A DNA stretch of 64,000 nucleotides from Verrucomicrobiota bacterium (GTDB taxonomy: Bacteria > Verrucomicrobiota > Verrucomicrobiia > Limisphaerales > JACRJZ01), in assembly GCA_016219875.1 (NCBI GenBank), contig JACRJZ010000143.1, positions 1 through 64,000 on the forward strand. The letters are read 5' to 3'. This document shows, one piece after another, positions 42,039 to 50,423 of this stretch; positions within the stretch are counted from its first letter, which is position 1, and each line of letters starts with the position of its first letter. Both the position numbers and the translations under genes were made by a program. The notes below the pieces were generated by a model. It had not been told where the DNA came from and searched no databases. It worked only from the letters and a program-made list of their open reading frames with translations.

Positions 42039-43594
42039 ACCACATCCAGGAACGTCTCCTTGAGGTAGCGCAGGTTTCCAAACCTGCTGTATCGCCGACT
42101 TCCAAGTCGGCGTCGCTCACGAACTCGAACCGTCTGCGGGTTTGGAAACCCGCGATACAGCAGACTTGGAAGTCTGCGCTATCAGCATGGCGCCGCGCCG
42201 TCTGCAGTCTGGCTCTCGGCTTGCCGCTCATTGCCATGTCCGGTGAAATCCGCATCGGCGTTGCCACCGCCGACATCACCCCGCCGCTGGGCGTTGCCAT
42301 GGCCGGCTATTATCACGAACGCGGCGCTGATGGCGTGCTCGACCCGCTCTACAGCAAGGCGATGGTCATCGAGCATGACGGCGAGCGCGCCGCGTTGGTG
42401 GTGCTCGACCTCATTCTCGTGTCGCGAACGGTCACGGACCAGGCCCGCGCCGAAATCGAGAAAGCCACCGGCATCAAAGGCGACCATGTCATGGTCAGCG
42501 CCACGCACGCTCACACCGGTCCCACCGTGACCCAGCGCGGCGCCGGTCAGTCGAAGCCGCAGCAACTCGCCGCCGAACACACCGAGCGTCTGCCGCAACT
42601 CATCGCCGAGAGCGTGCGCCTCGCCAGCGAGCATCTGCAGCCCGCCCGCTTGAGCGTGGCCAAGGGCCGCTGCGACGGGCTGGCCTTCAATCGCCGCTAC
42701 TTCATGCGCGACGGCACCACCGGCTGGAATCCCGGCAAGCTGAACCCAAACATCGTTATGCCCGCCGGCCCGACGGATCCCGAAGTCGGTCTCCTTTATG
42801 TCGAGTTGCCCAAGGCCGCTTCGCCGACGCAAGCCATCGCCACCTACGTGAACTTCGCCATGCACCCCGACACGACGGGCGGCAGCAAGCTCAGCGCGGA
42901 TTGGCCCGGCGCCTTGAGCCGCGTGCTGACCGGCTATCACGGCTCGAACCATCTGACCCTCCTGGCGAACGGCACCTGCGGGAACATCAATCATTTCGAC
43001 ACCTCATGGCGCGGGCTAGGCGGCGGGCCGACGGAGCAGAATCGCATCGGCACCATTCTTGGCGCGGCGGTCTTTCAGGCCTACAAAGACTTGAAGTCAG
43101 TGACCGCGGGTCCGTTGCGCGCGCGCAGCGAGCGAGTGGAACTCAGCTTGCCGGAGGTCACGCCCGAGCAAGTGGAGGAAGCAAAGAAGACCCTCAACGC
43201 GACCAAGGACGATCGCGGCGCGAACTTCATGAATCTGGTGCGTTCTCATCGCACACTCAACGTGGCTGGCCGCAAAGGCGAACCGCTCAAGGTCGAGGTG
43301 CAAGTCATCGCCTTGGGAACCGAGGTGGCGTGGGTTTCGTTGCCGGGCGAAATCTTTGTCGAGCTTGGGCTGGCGCTCAAGAAGCGCTCGCCGTTCCCGC
43401 ACACCTTCATCGTCGAGTTGGCGAACGAGTGCATCGGCTACGTCCCGGACCGCCGGAGTTACGCCGAAGGCGCCTACGAACCCGAAAGCGCGCGGTGCGC
43501 CGCGGGGTCGGGCGAGAAGTTAGTGGAGGCGGGGGCGAACTTGCTCGCGGCGCTCTACAAGGACGCTAGCGAAGGCAAAGTTGGGGGACAGTGA
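42035..43594 (+). CDS. Neutral/alkaline ceramidase-like secreted protein
   Basis: 519 residues. The ATG overlaps the stop of the previous gene (ATGA). The export signal (WRRAVCSLALGLPLIAMSG) comes only after ~50 residues encoded by a family D inverted repeat. The mature part matches the N-terminal domain of neutral/alkaline non-lysosomal ceramidases: RIGVATADITPPLG, AMVIEHDGERAALVVLDL, metal histidines in SATHAHTGP and a further His in NFAMHPDTTGG. Many such bacterial proteins act on unknown amides or esters and sit in sugar operons, as here. The C-terminal ceramidase domain is missing. Confidence 0.86.
   Translation: MNHIQERLLEVAQVSKPAVSPTSKSASLTNSNRLRVWKPAIQQTWKSALSAWRRAVCSLALGLPLIAMSGEIRIGVATADITPPLGVAMAGYYHERGADGVLDPLYSKAMVIEHDGERAALVVLDLILVSRTVTDQARAEIEKATGIKGDHVMVSATHAHTGPTVTQRGAGQSKPQQLAAEHTERLPQLIAESVRLASEHLQPARLSVAKGRCDGLAFNRRYFMRDGTTGWNPGKLNPNIVMPAGPTDPEVGLLYVELPKAASPTQAIATYVNFAMHPDTTGGSKLSADWPGALSRVLTGYHGSNHLTLLANGTCGNINHFDTSWRGLGGGPTEQNRIGTILGAAVFQAYKDLKSVTAGPLRARSERVELSLPEVTPEQVEEAKKTLNATKDDRGANFMNLVRSHRTLNVAGRKGEPLKVEVQVIALGTEVAWVSLPGEIFVELGLALKKRSPFPHTFIVELANECIGYVPDRRSYAEGAYEPESARCAAGSGEKLVEAGANLLAALYKDASEGKVGGQ
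42065..42185. repeat. Family D palindromes inside the ceramidase-like gene
   Basis: Four short palindromes in tandem: GCAGGTTTCCAAACCTGC, GCCGACTTCCAAGTCGGC, GCGGGTTTGGAAACCCGC and GCAGACTTGGAAGTCTGC. The block is in frame and precedes the signal peptide. The two halves are also complementary to each other overall. Confidence 0.85.
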
Positions 43595-43608
43595 TGCGTC
43601 AGCACGCT

Positions 43609-43765
43609 CGTAGCGCAGGTTTTCAACCTGCCGTATCGCTGGTTTTCAACCGGCGGGCCGTCCGCACGAGCTCGGCTCCGAACAACGGGGGCGTGCCTTC
43701 GAAGTTCACCCGACTCGCCGACAAGAAAGTCGGCGATACAGCAGGCTGGAAAGCCTGCGCCACGA
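43609..43765. repeat. Family D repeat between operon genes
   Basis: Related units GCAGGTTTTCAACCTGC, CTGGTTTTCAACCGG, GCCGACAAGAAAGTCGGC and GCAGGCTGGAAAGCCTGC, with outer arms CTCGTAGCGCAGG and CCTGCGCCACGAG. It fills most of the gap before the next oxidoreductase. Confidence 0.85.
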
Positions 43766-43833
43766 GCGGTCCTTGTCCGCCGATGCTGACATCAGTTGGA
43801 CAGCCCATGCAGACTCTTGCGTAGCGATTCAAT

Positions 43834-45165
43834 ATGAACGAGAACAACTCAACCGCCCTGCGGCCCACCACCCGCCGCGACTTCCTCAAAACCTCCGCCT
43901 CGCTCACCGGCGCCGCTCTGGCCGGCACGCTGGCCCTTGAGCGCAGCGCCCACGCCGCGGGCAGCGATGTCATCCGCATCGGCCTTATTGGCTGCGGCGG
44001 ACGCGGCACAGCCGCCGCCATCAACGCCATGAACGCCGGCCCGGACATTCGCTTGGTCGCCCTGGCAGACATCTTCGACGAACGCCTCAAAGCCAGCCGC
44101 GAGCAACTCAAGCAAGCCAAGCCCGAGCAGGTCGAGGTCAAGGACGACCATTGCTTCATCGGCTTCGACGCCTACGAGAAAGTCATTGCCAGCCGTGTGG
44201 ATGCGGTGCTGATTGCGCCCGCGTCGCACTTCATTCCAACCATCCTCAAAGCCGCGGTGGACGCGGGCAAACACGTTTTCTGCGAAAAGCCCCACGGCAT
44301 CGACATGCCCGGCTTGAAGGTGTCGATGGCCGCTGCAGCGAAAGCCAAAGAAAAGAAACTGAGCCTCGTCTCCGGCCTGTGCTGGCGCTACGACCCCGGC
44401 GTGCGGGAGACGATGAAGCGCGTCCACGATGGCGCCATCGGGGACATCGTGGTCATTCAGGAGAACTACGTGGGGACGCCGTACATTGTGCGTGAGCGTC
44501 GTCCCGGCCAGAGCGAAATGGAATGGCAGATGTGGAACTGGTACCACTTCAACTGGCTCTCCGGCGACCAGACCGCGCAGCAACTCGTGCATAGTCTCGA
44601 CAAAGCCTCCTGGGCGCTGGGCGACAAACCGCCGCGCAAAGTCTGGGGCCTGGGCGGACGCCAGACCTGTCTCGATGCGAAGTTCGGCGACCAGTTCGAC
44701 CACCAGTCTGTCGTCTTCGAATACGACCAGGGCGTGCGCGTGTTCGGCTTCACGCGCGACCAACCGGAATGCTGGAACAACACCTCGGACTTCATCATCG
44801 GCACCAAAGGCCGGTGCAATCTGCTCAGTTTTCACATCGAGGGTGAGAAGCCGTGGCGATACGAGGGTCCGCGCGGCAATATGTATGACCTCGAACACGC
44901 CGCGCTCTTCGCTGCCATCCGCGCCGGCCAGCCGCTTCACAACGGCGCTTACATGGGCCTGAGCAGCGCGCTGGGCATCGCCGCGCAAATGGCGTGCTAC
45001 ACCGGCCAGATGATTCCCTGGGACGAGGTGATGAACTCGAAGCGCTCGTTCTCGTTGCCCCGCTATGGCTGGGACGTGGAACCGCCCGTGAAGCCCGGCC
45101 CCGATGGACGTTACCCTACGGCGATGCCAGGTGCTGCGGAGACTGAGAAATGGAAGACCGCTTGA
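43834..45165 (+). CDS. Tat-targeted Gfo/Idh/MocA oxidoreductase
   Basis: 443 residues with a twin-arginine signal (TTRRDFLKTSASLTGAALAG). The Rossmann motif is IRIGLIGCGGRGTAAAINAM, EKP is in HVFCEKPHGID, and the second domain reads LSLVSGLCWRYDPGVRETMK and WNWYHFNWLSGDQTAQQLVH. This is a common exported Verrucomicrobia/Planctomycetes group, of unknown but probably sugar substrate. It follows the ceramidase-like gene across a repeat-filled gap. Confidence 0.92.
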   Translation: MNENNSTALRPTTRRDFLKTSASLTGAALAGTLALERSAHAAGSDVIRIGLIGCGGRGTAAAINAMNAGPDIRLVALADIFDERLKASREQLKQAKPEQVEVKDDHCFIGFDAYEKVIASRVDAVLIAPASHFIPTILKAAVDAGKHVFCEKPHGIDMPGLKVSMAAAAKAKEKKLSLVSGLCWRYDPGVRETMKRVHDGAIGDIVVIQENYVGTPYIVRERRPGQSEMEWQMWNWYHFNWLSGDQTAQQLVHSLDKASWALGDKPPRKVWGLGGRQTCLDAKFGDQFDHQSVVFEYDQGVRVFGFTRDQPECWNNTSDFIIGTKGRCNLLSFHIEGEKPWRYEGPRGNMYDLEHAALFAAIRAGQPLHNGAYMGLSSALGIAAQMACYTGQMIPWDEVMNSKRSFSLPRYGWDVEPPVKPGPDGRYPTAMPGAAETEKWKTA

Positions 45166-45225
45166 ACCACCGGCGCGGGGAGAGAGCAAGGCGTCCCGCA
45201 CAGGCAAAAAGTTCACCGATATTCC

Positions 45226-45480
45226 ATGAGCGACCAGGCTGACACGAGAGCTTTGCGCCGTTACGAATTCCAGCTTTGCATTTCGCCTGAGCAGTACTTG
45301 GATTACTACCGTGGCACGGTGAAACATGTGATCGTCCGCTGTGCCGAGGGGCTGACGGTCCAGTTTCCGGCCTCGCTGCTCCAGCGGTTCGTCACGCCGC
45401 AAGGGATTCACGGGCGCTTTGTGCTGATTTGTGACGAGCATGGCAAGTGCGCCGGATTGCAGCGGCGGGAGGTTGCCTAG
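45226..45480 (+). CDS. DUF2835-family small protein
   Basis: 84 residues: RRYEFQLCISPEQYLDYYRG, then VKHVIVRCAEGLTVQFPASL and LQRFVTPQGIHGRFVLICDE. This order (FxLxISxEQxLxYYxGxVxxVxVxxxxGxxxQFPAxxLxxFVTxxGIxGxF) is that of DUF2835, a small protein mainly known from Gammaproteobacteria; its role is unknown. It starts 60 bp after the oxidoreductase on the same strand. Confidence 0.85.
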   Translation: MSDQADTRALRRYEFQLCISPEQYLDYYRGTVKHVIVRCAEGLTVQFPASLLQRFVTPQGIHGRFVLICDEHGKCAGLQRREVA

Positions 45481-45500
45481 TCCGCGCTTTTCGCCACGAT

Positions 45501-45572
45501 CGTAGCGGCGTCACGGCAGAGCGCCGGCGTTCTGGCGCCTCAACCGCGGCGCTCTGCCGAGCCGCCGCTACG
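45501..45572. repeat. Family B palindromic repeat, full copy 2
   Basis: Arms CGTAGCGGCGTCACGGCAGAGC and GCTCTGCCGAGCCGCCGCTACG around a loop containing GTTCTGGCGCC. It lies 20 bp after the DUF2835 stop. Confidence 0.85.
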
Positions 45573-45636
45573 ACCTGTCGGCAGAAATTCAACAAGACAC
45601 TTGGCCAAAGCTTGGTTTGGTGGCTAGATTGTCGCC

Positions 45637-46599
45637 ATGTCAACGCGACTCAATCGGCGCGCCTTCGTCAAGGCGGCTGTCCTGACCTCGGCCGCGGTTC
45701 CACTCGGAGCCGCCGCGCAACAATCCACGCCAGTTCCCGTCGAATCCCGCTTCTCCAGCCCGCTTCCCAAGCCGGTGGAATCGATGCCGATGGGCCGGAT
45801 CGGAAGCGTGGAGTTCAGCCGCCTGATCCTGGGCGGCAATCTCATCTCGGGCTACGCTCACTCGCGCGACTTGCCTTACGTGGCGGCCTTGTCCAAGCGC
45901 TACAACACCGAAGCCAAGGTGCTAGAGACCTTCGAACTGGCCGAGACGCACGGCATCAACGCCATGAACAGTTTCGTCATGGACGGGAACAAGGAGTTGC
46001 AGTTGCACTGGAAGCGCGGCGGCAAGATGAAGTGGTTTGCCCAGGTGCGAATCGACTCGCAGGGCGGCTTTTCGCAGGTCAAGAAAGCCATTGATCTCGG
46101 CGCCACCGCGATTCACCTCACCGGCGACAACGCCGACATGCTCTACAAGCAAGGCGACATCGACAAAATTGGGAAGATGGTGGACCTGATCAAATCGCAG
46201 AAAGTCATCGCCGGCGTGGCCGGACACGGGCTGGACGCGATGCGCGCCTGCGTCAAGGCCAACATCAACGTGGACTTCTACCAGAAGACGCTTCACACCC
46301 ACGATTACCACACCGCGCCCAAGCCCGGCGAGACCGGCGACCTGGGGCGCTACGACAACTCCTGGTGCAAAGACCCGGAGGAGGTCGTGGACTTCTTCTT
46401 TGGGGTGAAGAAGCCACTCATCGCGTTCAAGGTCATGGCCGCCGGCGCCATTCCGCCGCGGAAAGCCTTCCAGTATGCCTTCGACAACGGCGCGGATTTC
46501 GTGCTGGCCGGCATGTTCGACTGGCAGGTGGTTGAGGACGTAAAGATCGCGAAGGAAGTGCTGGCGAATGTGAAGCGGACGCGGCCGTGGTGCGGATAG
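45637..46599 (+). CDS. Tat-targeted TIM-barrel-like protein
   Basis: 320 residues with a twin-arginine signal (NRRAFVKAAVLTSAAVPLGA). The mature part alternates strands and helices as in a TIM barrel: VEFSRLILGGNLISGYAHSR, ETFELAETHGINAMNSFVMD, MKWFAQVRIDSQ, AIDLGATAIHLTGDNAD, KVIAGVAGHG, NINVDFYQKTLHTHDYH, PLIAFKVMAAGAI. The opening recalls aldo-keto reductases, but the catalytic Tyr/Lys tetrad is not clear. Function unknown. Like several neighbours it is exported, in keeping with periplasmic sugar chemistry. Confidence 0.8.
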   Translation: MSTRLNRRAFVKAAVLTSAAVPLGAAAQQSTPVPVESRFSSPLPKPVESMPMGRIGSVEFSRLILGGNLISGYAHSRDLPYVAALSKRYNTEAKVLETFELAETHGINAMNSFVMDGNKELQLHWKRGGKMKWFAQVRIDSQGGFSQVKKAIDLGATAIHLTGDNADMLYKQGDIDKIGKMVDLIKSQKVIAGVAGHGLDAMRACVKANINVDFYQKTLHTHDYHTAPKPGETGDLGRYDNSWCKDPEEVVDFFFGVKKPLIAFKVMAAGAIPPRKAFQYAFDNGADFVLAGMFDWQVVEDVKIAKEVLANVKRTRPWCG

Positions 46600-46643
46600 G
46601 GGAATTGCAAATTGGGGATTGAAAATTGAAAATTGAGAATTGC
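46599..46643. repeat. Left inverted family F repeat of a cassette
   Basis: GGGGAATTGCAAATTGGGG followed by ATTGAAAATTGAAAATTGAG. Its reverse complement is closely matched at 47056-47097, so the two enclose the four-helix-bundle gene. It touches the stop of the TIM-barrel gene. Confidence 0.85.
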
Positions 46644-46667
46644 GAGGCCAGCAACGTCCTTTGAGCC

Positions 46668-47063
46668 ATGAGTCCGGAGGACCTTTCGGATCGTTTGTGG
46701 CGGTTCGCAGCGAGGGTCGGCAAGGTCGTGGATGCACTGCCCGACACACGACTGGGCAGACACGTTGCCGGTCAATTGGTTCGCTGCGGAACCTCCTCGC
46801 CCCCAAACTACGACGAGGCGTGCGCCGCCGAAAGCAAAGCTGACTTCATCCACAAATTGAGTGTTGCCCTGAAAGAAATGAAAGAAACTCGCGGCTGGCT
46901 GCGCTTCACCATCATCGCCGATCTTCTGCGGGAGAAGAAAGTGGCCGCCGTCCTCGACGAGTCGGAACAGCTCTGCAAAATCCTCGCCCAATCCGTCTTG
47001 ACTGCGAAATCCAGGCGCTTTCCTCCACCTCCTGACTCGTTGCCTCCGGATGGCCCAATCTGA
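46668..47063 (+). CDS. Four-helix-bundle protein (23S rRNA IVP type)
   Basis: 131 residues: LWRFAARVGKVVDALPDTRL, GRHVAGQLVRCGTSSPPNYD, EACAAESKADFIHKLSVALK, EMKETRGWLRFTII. This is the four-helix-bundle/S23 family first found in intervening sequences of 23S rRNA genes and now known as a widespread mobile small protein of unclear role. Its stop codon lies within the right AT-rich repeat. It sits between two inverted family F tracts, as if carried on a small mobile cassette inserted before larA. Confidence 0.9.
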   Translation: MSPEDLSDRLWRFAARVGKVVDALPDTRLGRHVAGQLVRCGTSSPPNYDEACAAESKADFIHKLSVALKEMKETRGWLRFTIIADLLREKKVAAVLDESEQLCKILAQSVLTAKSRRFPPPPDSLPPDGPI

Positions 47064-47097
47064 AATTTTCAATCTTCAATCCCCAATTTGAAATTCC
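47056..47097. repeat. Right inverted family F repeat of the cassette
   Basis: CAATCTGAAATTTTCAATC then TTCAATCCCCAATTTGAAATTCC. The reverse complement matches the left repeat at 46599-46643 across ~35 of 43 positions by eye. It runs up to the larA start codon. Confidence 0.85.
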
Positions 47098-47098
47098 C

Positions 47099-48382
47099 AT
47101 GACCCTTTTGATTTCCTCCTGTTCCCCCACGAACCGCCAAGTCACCTCCGCCCAAGCCGCCGAAGTCGTCGCCAAGACATGTCCTGCGGAGAACTACCGT
47201 GGCAAGCGCGTCCTGCTCATCATCCCCGACCACACCCGCACCGCGCCGGTGGGATTGATGTTCAAGTCGCTCCACGCGCAGATCGGCGGCGTGACGAAGG
47301 CGTTCGACATCCTCGTCGCCCTCGGCACGCACCAACCAATGAGCGAGGAAGCGATTTGCCAGCGATTGGAAATCACCGCGGAGGAGCGTCGCAGCCGTTA
47401 CGGCAAGGTCATTTTCCACAATCACGCCTGGGACAATCCCGCCGCGCTTAAGCAAGTCGGCACCCTCACCCCCGCCGACGTCAGCGCGCTCACTGACGGC
47501 TTGTTCTCGATGGAAGTGCCCGTCGAGATCAACAAACTCGTCTTCGAGTATGACCAGGTCATCATCGTCGGCCCGGTGTTCCCGCACGAAGTCGTCGGCT
47601 TCAGCGGCGGCAACAAGTATCTCTTCCCCGGCGTGGGCGGGCCGCAGATTCTGAACTTCTTCCACTGGCTCGGCGCGGTCGTCACCAACCCGATGATCAT
47701 CGGCAACAAGTGGACGCCCGTCCGCCGCGTCGTGGACAAGGCCGGCGCGCTCGTGACCGTGCCCAAGCTTTGCTTTTGCATGGTCGTCGAGGGCCGCGAC
47801 CTCGCGGGCCTTTACGCGGGCACGCCGGAAGGCGCGTGGGAAGCCGCCAGCGAACTGTCGCGCCAGTTGCACATCACCTACAAGGACCATCCCTTCAAGA
47901 CCATCCTCTCCTGCGCGCCGGCGATGTATGACGAGCTTTGGACCGGCGGCAAGTGCATGTACAAGCTTGAACCCGTGCTGGCCGACGGCGGCGAACTCAT
48001 CATCTACGCGCCGCACATCTCCGAGATTTGCGTCAGCCACGGCAAGGTCATCGAAGAAGTCGGCTACCACTGCCGCGACTATTTCCTCAAGCAGTGGGAC
48101 AAGTTCAAGCATTACCCGTGGGGCGTCCTCGCGCACAGCACGCACGTCCGCGGCATCGGCAGGATGGATGACGGCGTGGAGAAATGTCGCGCCCAAGTCA
48201 CCCTCGCCACAGCCATCCCGGAAAGCGTTTGCCAGAAAATCAACCTCGGCTACCGCGACCCGCGCAGCATCCGCCAGGAAGACTTTACCCACCGCGAAGA
48301 CGAGGGCGTGCTCCTCGTGCCCAAGGCGGGCGAGATGCTCTACCACCTGAAGCAGCAGCCGAGGTGGGCGGGGGGACGGTGA
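47099..48382 (+). CDS. larA: LarA-like nickel-dependent racemase/epimerase
   Basis: 427 residues of the LarA family, which uses a nickel-pincer nucleotide to racemise lactate or other 2-hydroxy acids. Conserved sites are visible: IPDHTRTAP (D44, R47), GTHQPM (H78), FPHEVVGFSGGNKYLFPG (H163, K173, the cofactor-lysine equivalent) and FFHW (H189). Clustering with sugar oxidoreductases suggests a sugar-acid substrate rather than lactate. The cofactor genes larB/C/E are not seen. The last ~35 codons recur three times downstream (48824, 51317, 51995) around toxin-antitoxin genes. Confidence 0.88.
   Translation: MTLLISSCSPTNRQVTSAQAAEVVAKTCPAENYRGKRVLLIIPDHTRTAPVGLMFKSLHAQIGGVTKAFDILVALGTHQPMSEEAICQRLEITAEERRSRYGKVIFHNHAWDNPAALKQVGTLTPADVSALTDGLFSMEVPVEINKLVFEYDQVIIVGPVFPHEVVGFSGGNKYLFPGVGGPQILNFFHWLGAVVTNPMIIGNKWTPVRRVVDKAGALVTVPKLCFCMVVEGRDLAGLYAGTPEGAWEAASELSRQLHITYKDHPFKTILSCAPAMYDELWTGGKCMYKLEPVLADGGELIIYAPHISEICVSHGKVIEEVGYHCRDYFLKQWDKFKHYPWGVLAHSTHVRGIGRMDDGVEKCRAQVTLATAIPESVCQKINLGYRDPRSIRQEDFTHREDEGVLLVPKAGEMLYHLKQQPRWAGGR
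48278..48382 (+). repeat. larA 3'-end repeat, copy 1 (native)
   Basis: The coding segment for EDFTHREDEGVLLVPKAGEM and LYHLKQQPRWAGG. It is the reference for copies 2-4; the most conserved core is GGCGTGCTCCTCGTGCCCAA then GGCGGGCGAGATGCTCTACC. Confidence 0.9.
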
Positions 48383-48424
48383 AACGGCCTTGCTCGTCCA
48401 GCAGGGGAGTGGCAATGTGCCGCC

Positions 48425-48643
48425 ATGAAACTGACTGCGGTATTTGAACCAGCGCACGAAGGCGGATACACCTGCTTTGTCGAGGAAGTGCCGGCCGCGA
48501 TCTCCCAAGGCGAAACCTTGGCTGAAGCCAAGGCGAACCTGTTGGATGCGCTGCGCCTCGTCTTGCAGTGCCAGCGCGAACTGGCGGAAAAGGATCTTTC
48601 ACCCAACGCTGTCCGAGAATCGCTGCAACTGGTCGAGGCATGA
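48425..48643 (+). CDS. hicB: HicB-family antitoxin
   Basis: 72 residues: KLTAVFEPAHEGGYTCFVEE, VPAAISQGETLAEAKANLLD. This is the HicB partial RNase-H-like fold that binds and neutralises HicA. The C-terminal DNA-binding part is minimal. Its stop overlaps the hicA start (ATGA), so the order is hicB-hicA. The module lies between copies 1 and 2 of the larA 3'-end repeat. Confidence 0.88.
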   Translation: MKLTAVFEPAHEGGYTCFVEEVPAAISQGETLAEAKANLLDALRLVLQCQRELAEKDLSPNAVRESLQLVEA

Positions 48644-48825
48644 AGCTGGCCGATTTGGAGCGGCATTTGCACCGGCAAGGCTGTGCCTTCTACCGGGAAG
48701 GAGGGGCGCACACGGTTTGGATCAATCCCGCCGCCCGCAAGATCACCAGCGTTCCGCGCCATCGGGAGATCAAGGAGGGCACTGTCCGTGCCATCTGCAA
48801 ACAGCTCGAGATTTCGCAACCATGA
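48640..48825 (+). CDS. hicA: HicA-family mRNA interferase toxin
   Basis: 61 residues: KLADLERHLHRQGCAFYREG, then GAHTVWINPAARKITSVPRH and REIKEGTVRAICKQLEI. The catalytic His of the dsRBD-like HicA fold is in GGAHTVW. It cleaves RNA in known members. Its ATG overlaps the hicB stop. Its own stop codon abuts the start of larA repeat copy 2, with one base pair of overlap or less, so the cassette edge is sharp. Confidence 0.88.
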   Translation: MKLADLERHLHRQGCAFYREGGAHTVWINPAARKITSVPRHREIKEGTVRAICKQLEISQP

Positions 48826-48928
48826 AAACTTCGCCCACCGCGAAGACGAAGGCGTGCTCCTCGTGCCCAAGGCGGGCGAGATGCTTTACCACCTGAAAAA
48901 GCAGCCCAAGTGGGCGGGTGGGAAGTAA
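48824..48928 (+). repeat. larA 3'-end repeat, copy 2
   Basis: In the larA frame it reads NFAHREDEGVLLVPKAGEML then YHLKKQPKWAGGK and ends in a stop (TAA). It is about 90% identical to copy 1 by eye and starts exactly at the hicA stop. Confidence 0.88.
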
Positions 48929-48978
48929 GGCTCCTCAGTTACTGCGTTGATATGGCGGCCGGATGGCCCAGCGGCTTC

Positions 48979-50400
48979 TCAGGTTTCCGTGGGAGTGTTG
49001 TCCCAATTGTTGCCCGGGGCGTAACCGCAAAGCCAATTCAGCGTGAAGTGGCGCTCCGTGCTGATGGAACGAACCTCCGCCCACTCGTCTTCAGTCAAGT
49101 CGCGGTAGGCCTTGCCCTTGACTGCGAAGTCATCACCGATGGGAGCAGGCAGATCGCCTTCCCCAGCCGCCATCTGCGCCGTCATTCGGATTACATCCTC
49201 GTACGTATTCACGCCTGCCCGCTTGAGCGTTTCGCCAGGCTCAAAGGGATAGCCATTGACCATCAATTGGCGCGTGCGATTTCGCCAGTTCCACAGTTCC
49301 GCGATTTCGCGAGCCCGATCAATCTCCGCTTGATCGCGCAGTTGTGCCGATTGAATGACCCTGGCCGGGTCGCTGCCCTGGAATGGCTTCAAGATCTCGT
49401 GGGAAACTTGCGAGTCGTAGGCAGGAAGTTCCGGGATGAACCTGAGCGCCCATATCAAGATGCCGATTGCTTCGTAGCGCCATGAAATTTTCATTACTTG
49501 CTGCTCCTTCAACTCCTGAACCGGGCAGGCGAGGAACTCTCTCTCCCTCGGTGAAACGTATTCCCAGAGGCCAAGTTCCCGGAGCCCTTTGGAGAACATG
49601 CCGCCCATAATGGTGTGCAGATCAGCCTTGGCCGCTGGCGGGAAATCAGGACACTGGTGGAGTTGCTTGCCATAGGCGCTGGCTTGCGAATAAACGACGA
49701 GATGCTCGAGCACGAGTAGTCGTCGGGCGGTGTCCTGCGCCGTCGGGCGCTGCTTCCCGAACACATGGTCTAGCACCATGTCACAGAAGACGGTGATCGG
49801 ACGTCCAGGCCGCGGACCTGGGCTGACCAAGACGAAACCGCTTGGCGACCATTCAAAGATGGTCGTCGAATGCTCTGTCCCCCGTTCCAAAACGAAATAG
49901 CGGACCGGCAACTTGGCCCAGTCCACAGCCTTCCAGTCAACCGCAGGCCCAACTACCAAAAGACCCAGAATTGCTTCTCCGGCGTAGCGGACGCGGGGAA
50001 ACTCCCAGAAACTGATGATACAGTTTTCGTGACGAAAGGCGGACAGTTCGAGGGCCTTACTGGAACTTGCTGGTTGACCTGAAAGTCGCTCCCACGCATC
50101 CCAACTGCCCCGCATCAGTTCTTGCATGTCCGGTTGAACGAGCTTCATCAGCATCTGATCGCGCTTGTCCCCCGTGATAAAGACATCAGGAATGATCTCG
50201 TGGGTAAATTCCCGATGATGTGCGCGCGGGGGACCGCTGGGCAGAAGCGGTGGCAGCGGTGGAGGCGAACTGGGCGGCAGAGGTGGTAGCACTGGCGGCG
50301 GAGTGGATTCTCTCTTGAACATGCCAAACATAGGAAGATCAGATGGGTCTGGGTCTGTGCCTTGATGGTACAAGACGGGCAGCAACTCGGTAATCGGCAA
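48979..50400 (-). CDS. DUF4272 protein with long novel N-terminal part
   Basis: 473 residues. A Pro-rich linker (about 34-58) is followed by an unrecognised domain with FWEFPRVRYAGEAILGLLVV, YFVLERGTEHSTTIFEW and a helical part. Residues ~300-473 fit DUF4272: YEAIGILIWALRFIPELPAY, AQLRDQAEIDRAREIAELWN, and the end STERHFTLNWLCGYAPGNNW DNTPTET. DUF4272 is of unknown role. There is no signal peptide or membrane segment. Met24 or Met27 may be the true start. It lies inside the toxin-antitoxin array, opposite in strand to larA. Confidence 0.75.
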   Translation of the reverse strand: MPITELLPVLYHQGTDPDPSDLPMFGMFKRESTPPPVLPPLPPSSPPPLPPLLPSGPPRAHHREFTHEIIPDVFITGDKRDQMLMKLVQPDMQELMRGSWDAWERLSGQPASSSKALELSAFRHENCIISFWEFPRVRYAGEAILGLLVVGPAVDWKAVDWAKLPVRYFVLERGTEHSTTIFEWSPSGFVLVSPGPRPGRPITVFCDMVLDHVFGKQRPTAQDTARRLLVLEHLVVYSQASAYGKQLHQCPDFPPAAKADLHTIMGGMFSKGLRELGLWEYVSPREREFLACPVQELKEQQVMKISWRYEAIGILIWALRFIPELPAYDSQVSHEILKPFQGSDPARVIQSAQLRDQAEIDRAREIAELWNWRNRTRQLMVNGYPFEPGETLKRAGVNTYEDVIRMTAQMAAGEGDLPAPIGDDFAVKGKAYRDLTEDEWAEVRSISTERHFTLNWLCGYAPGNNWDNTPTET

Positions 50401-50423
50401 GTTCGAGAACGGGACAATTCATT

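Noticed and set aside
42065..43765. Regularly spaced palindromes that could suggest a CRISPR array
   Set aside because: Units differ in sequence and spacing, no constant direct repeat with unique spacers is present, and no cas gene lies in the window.
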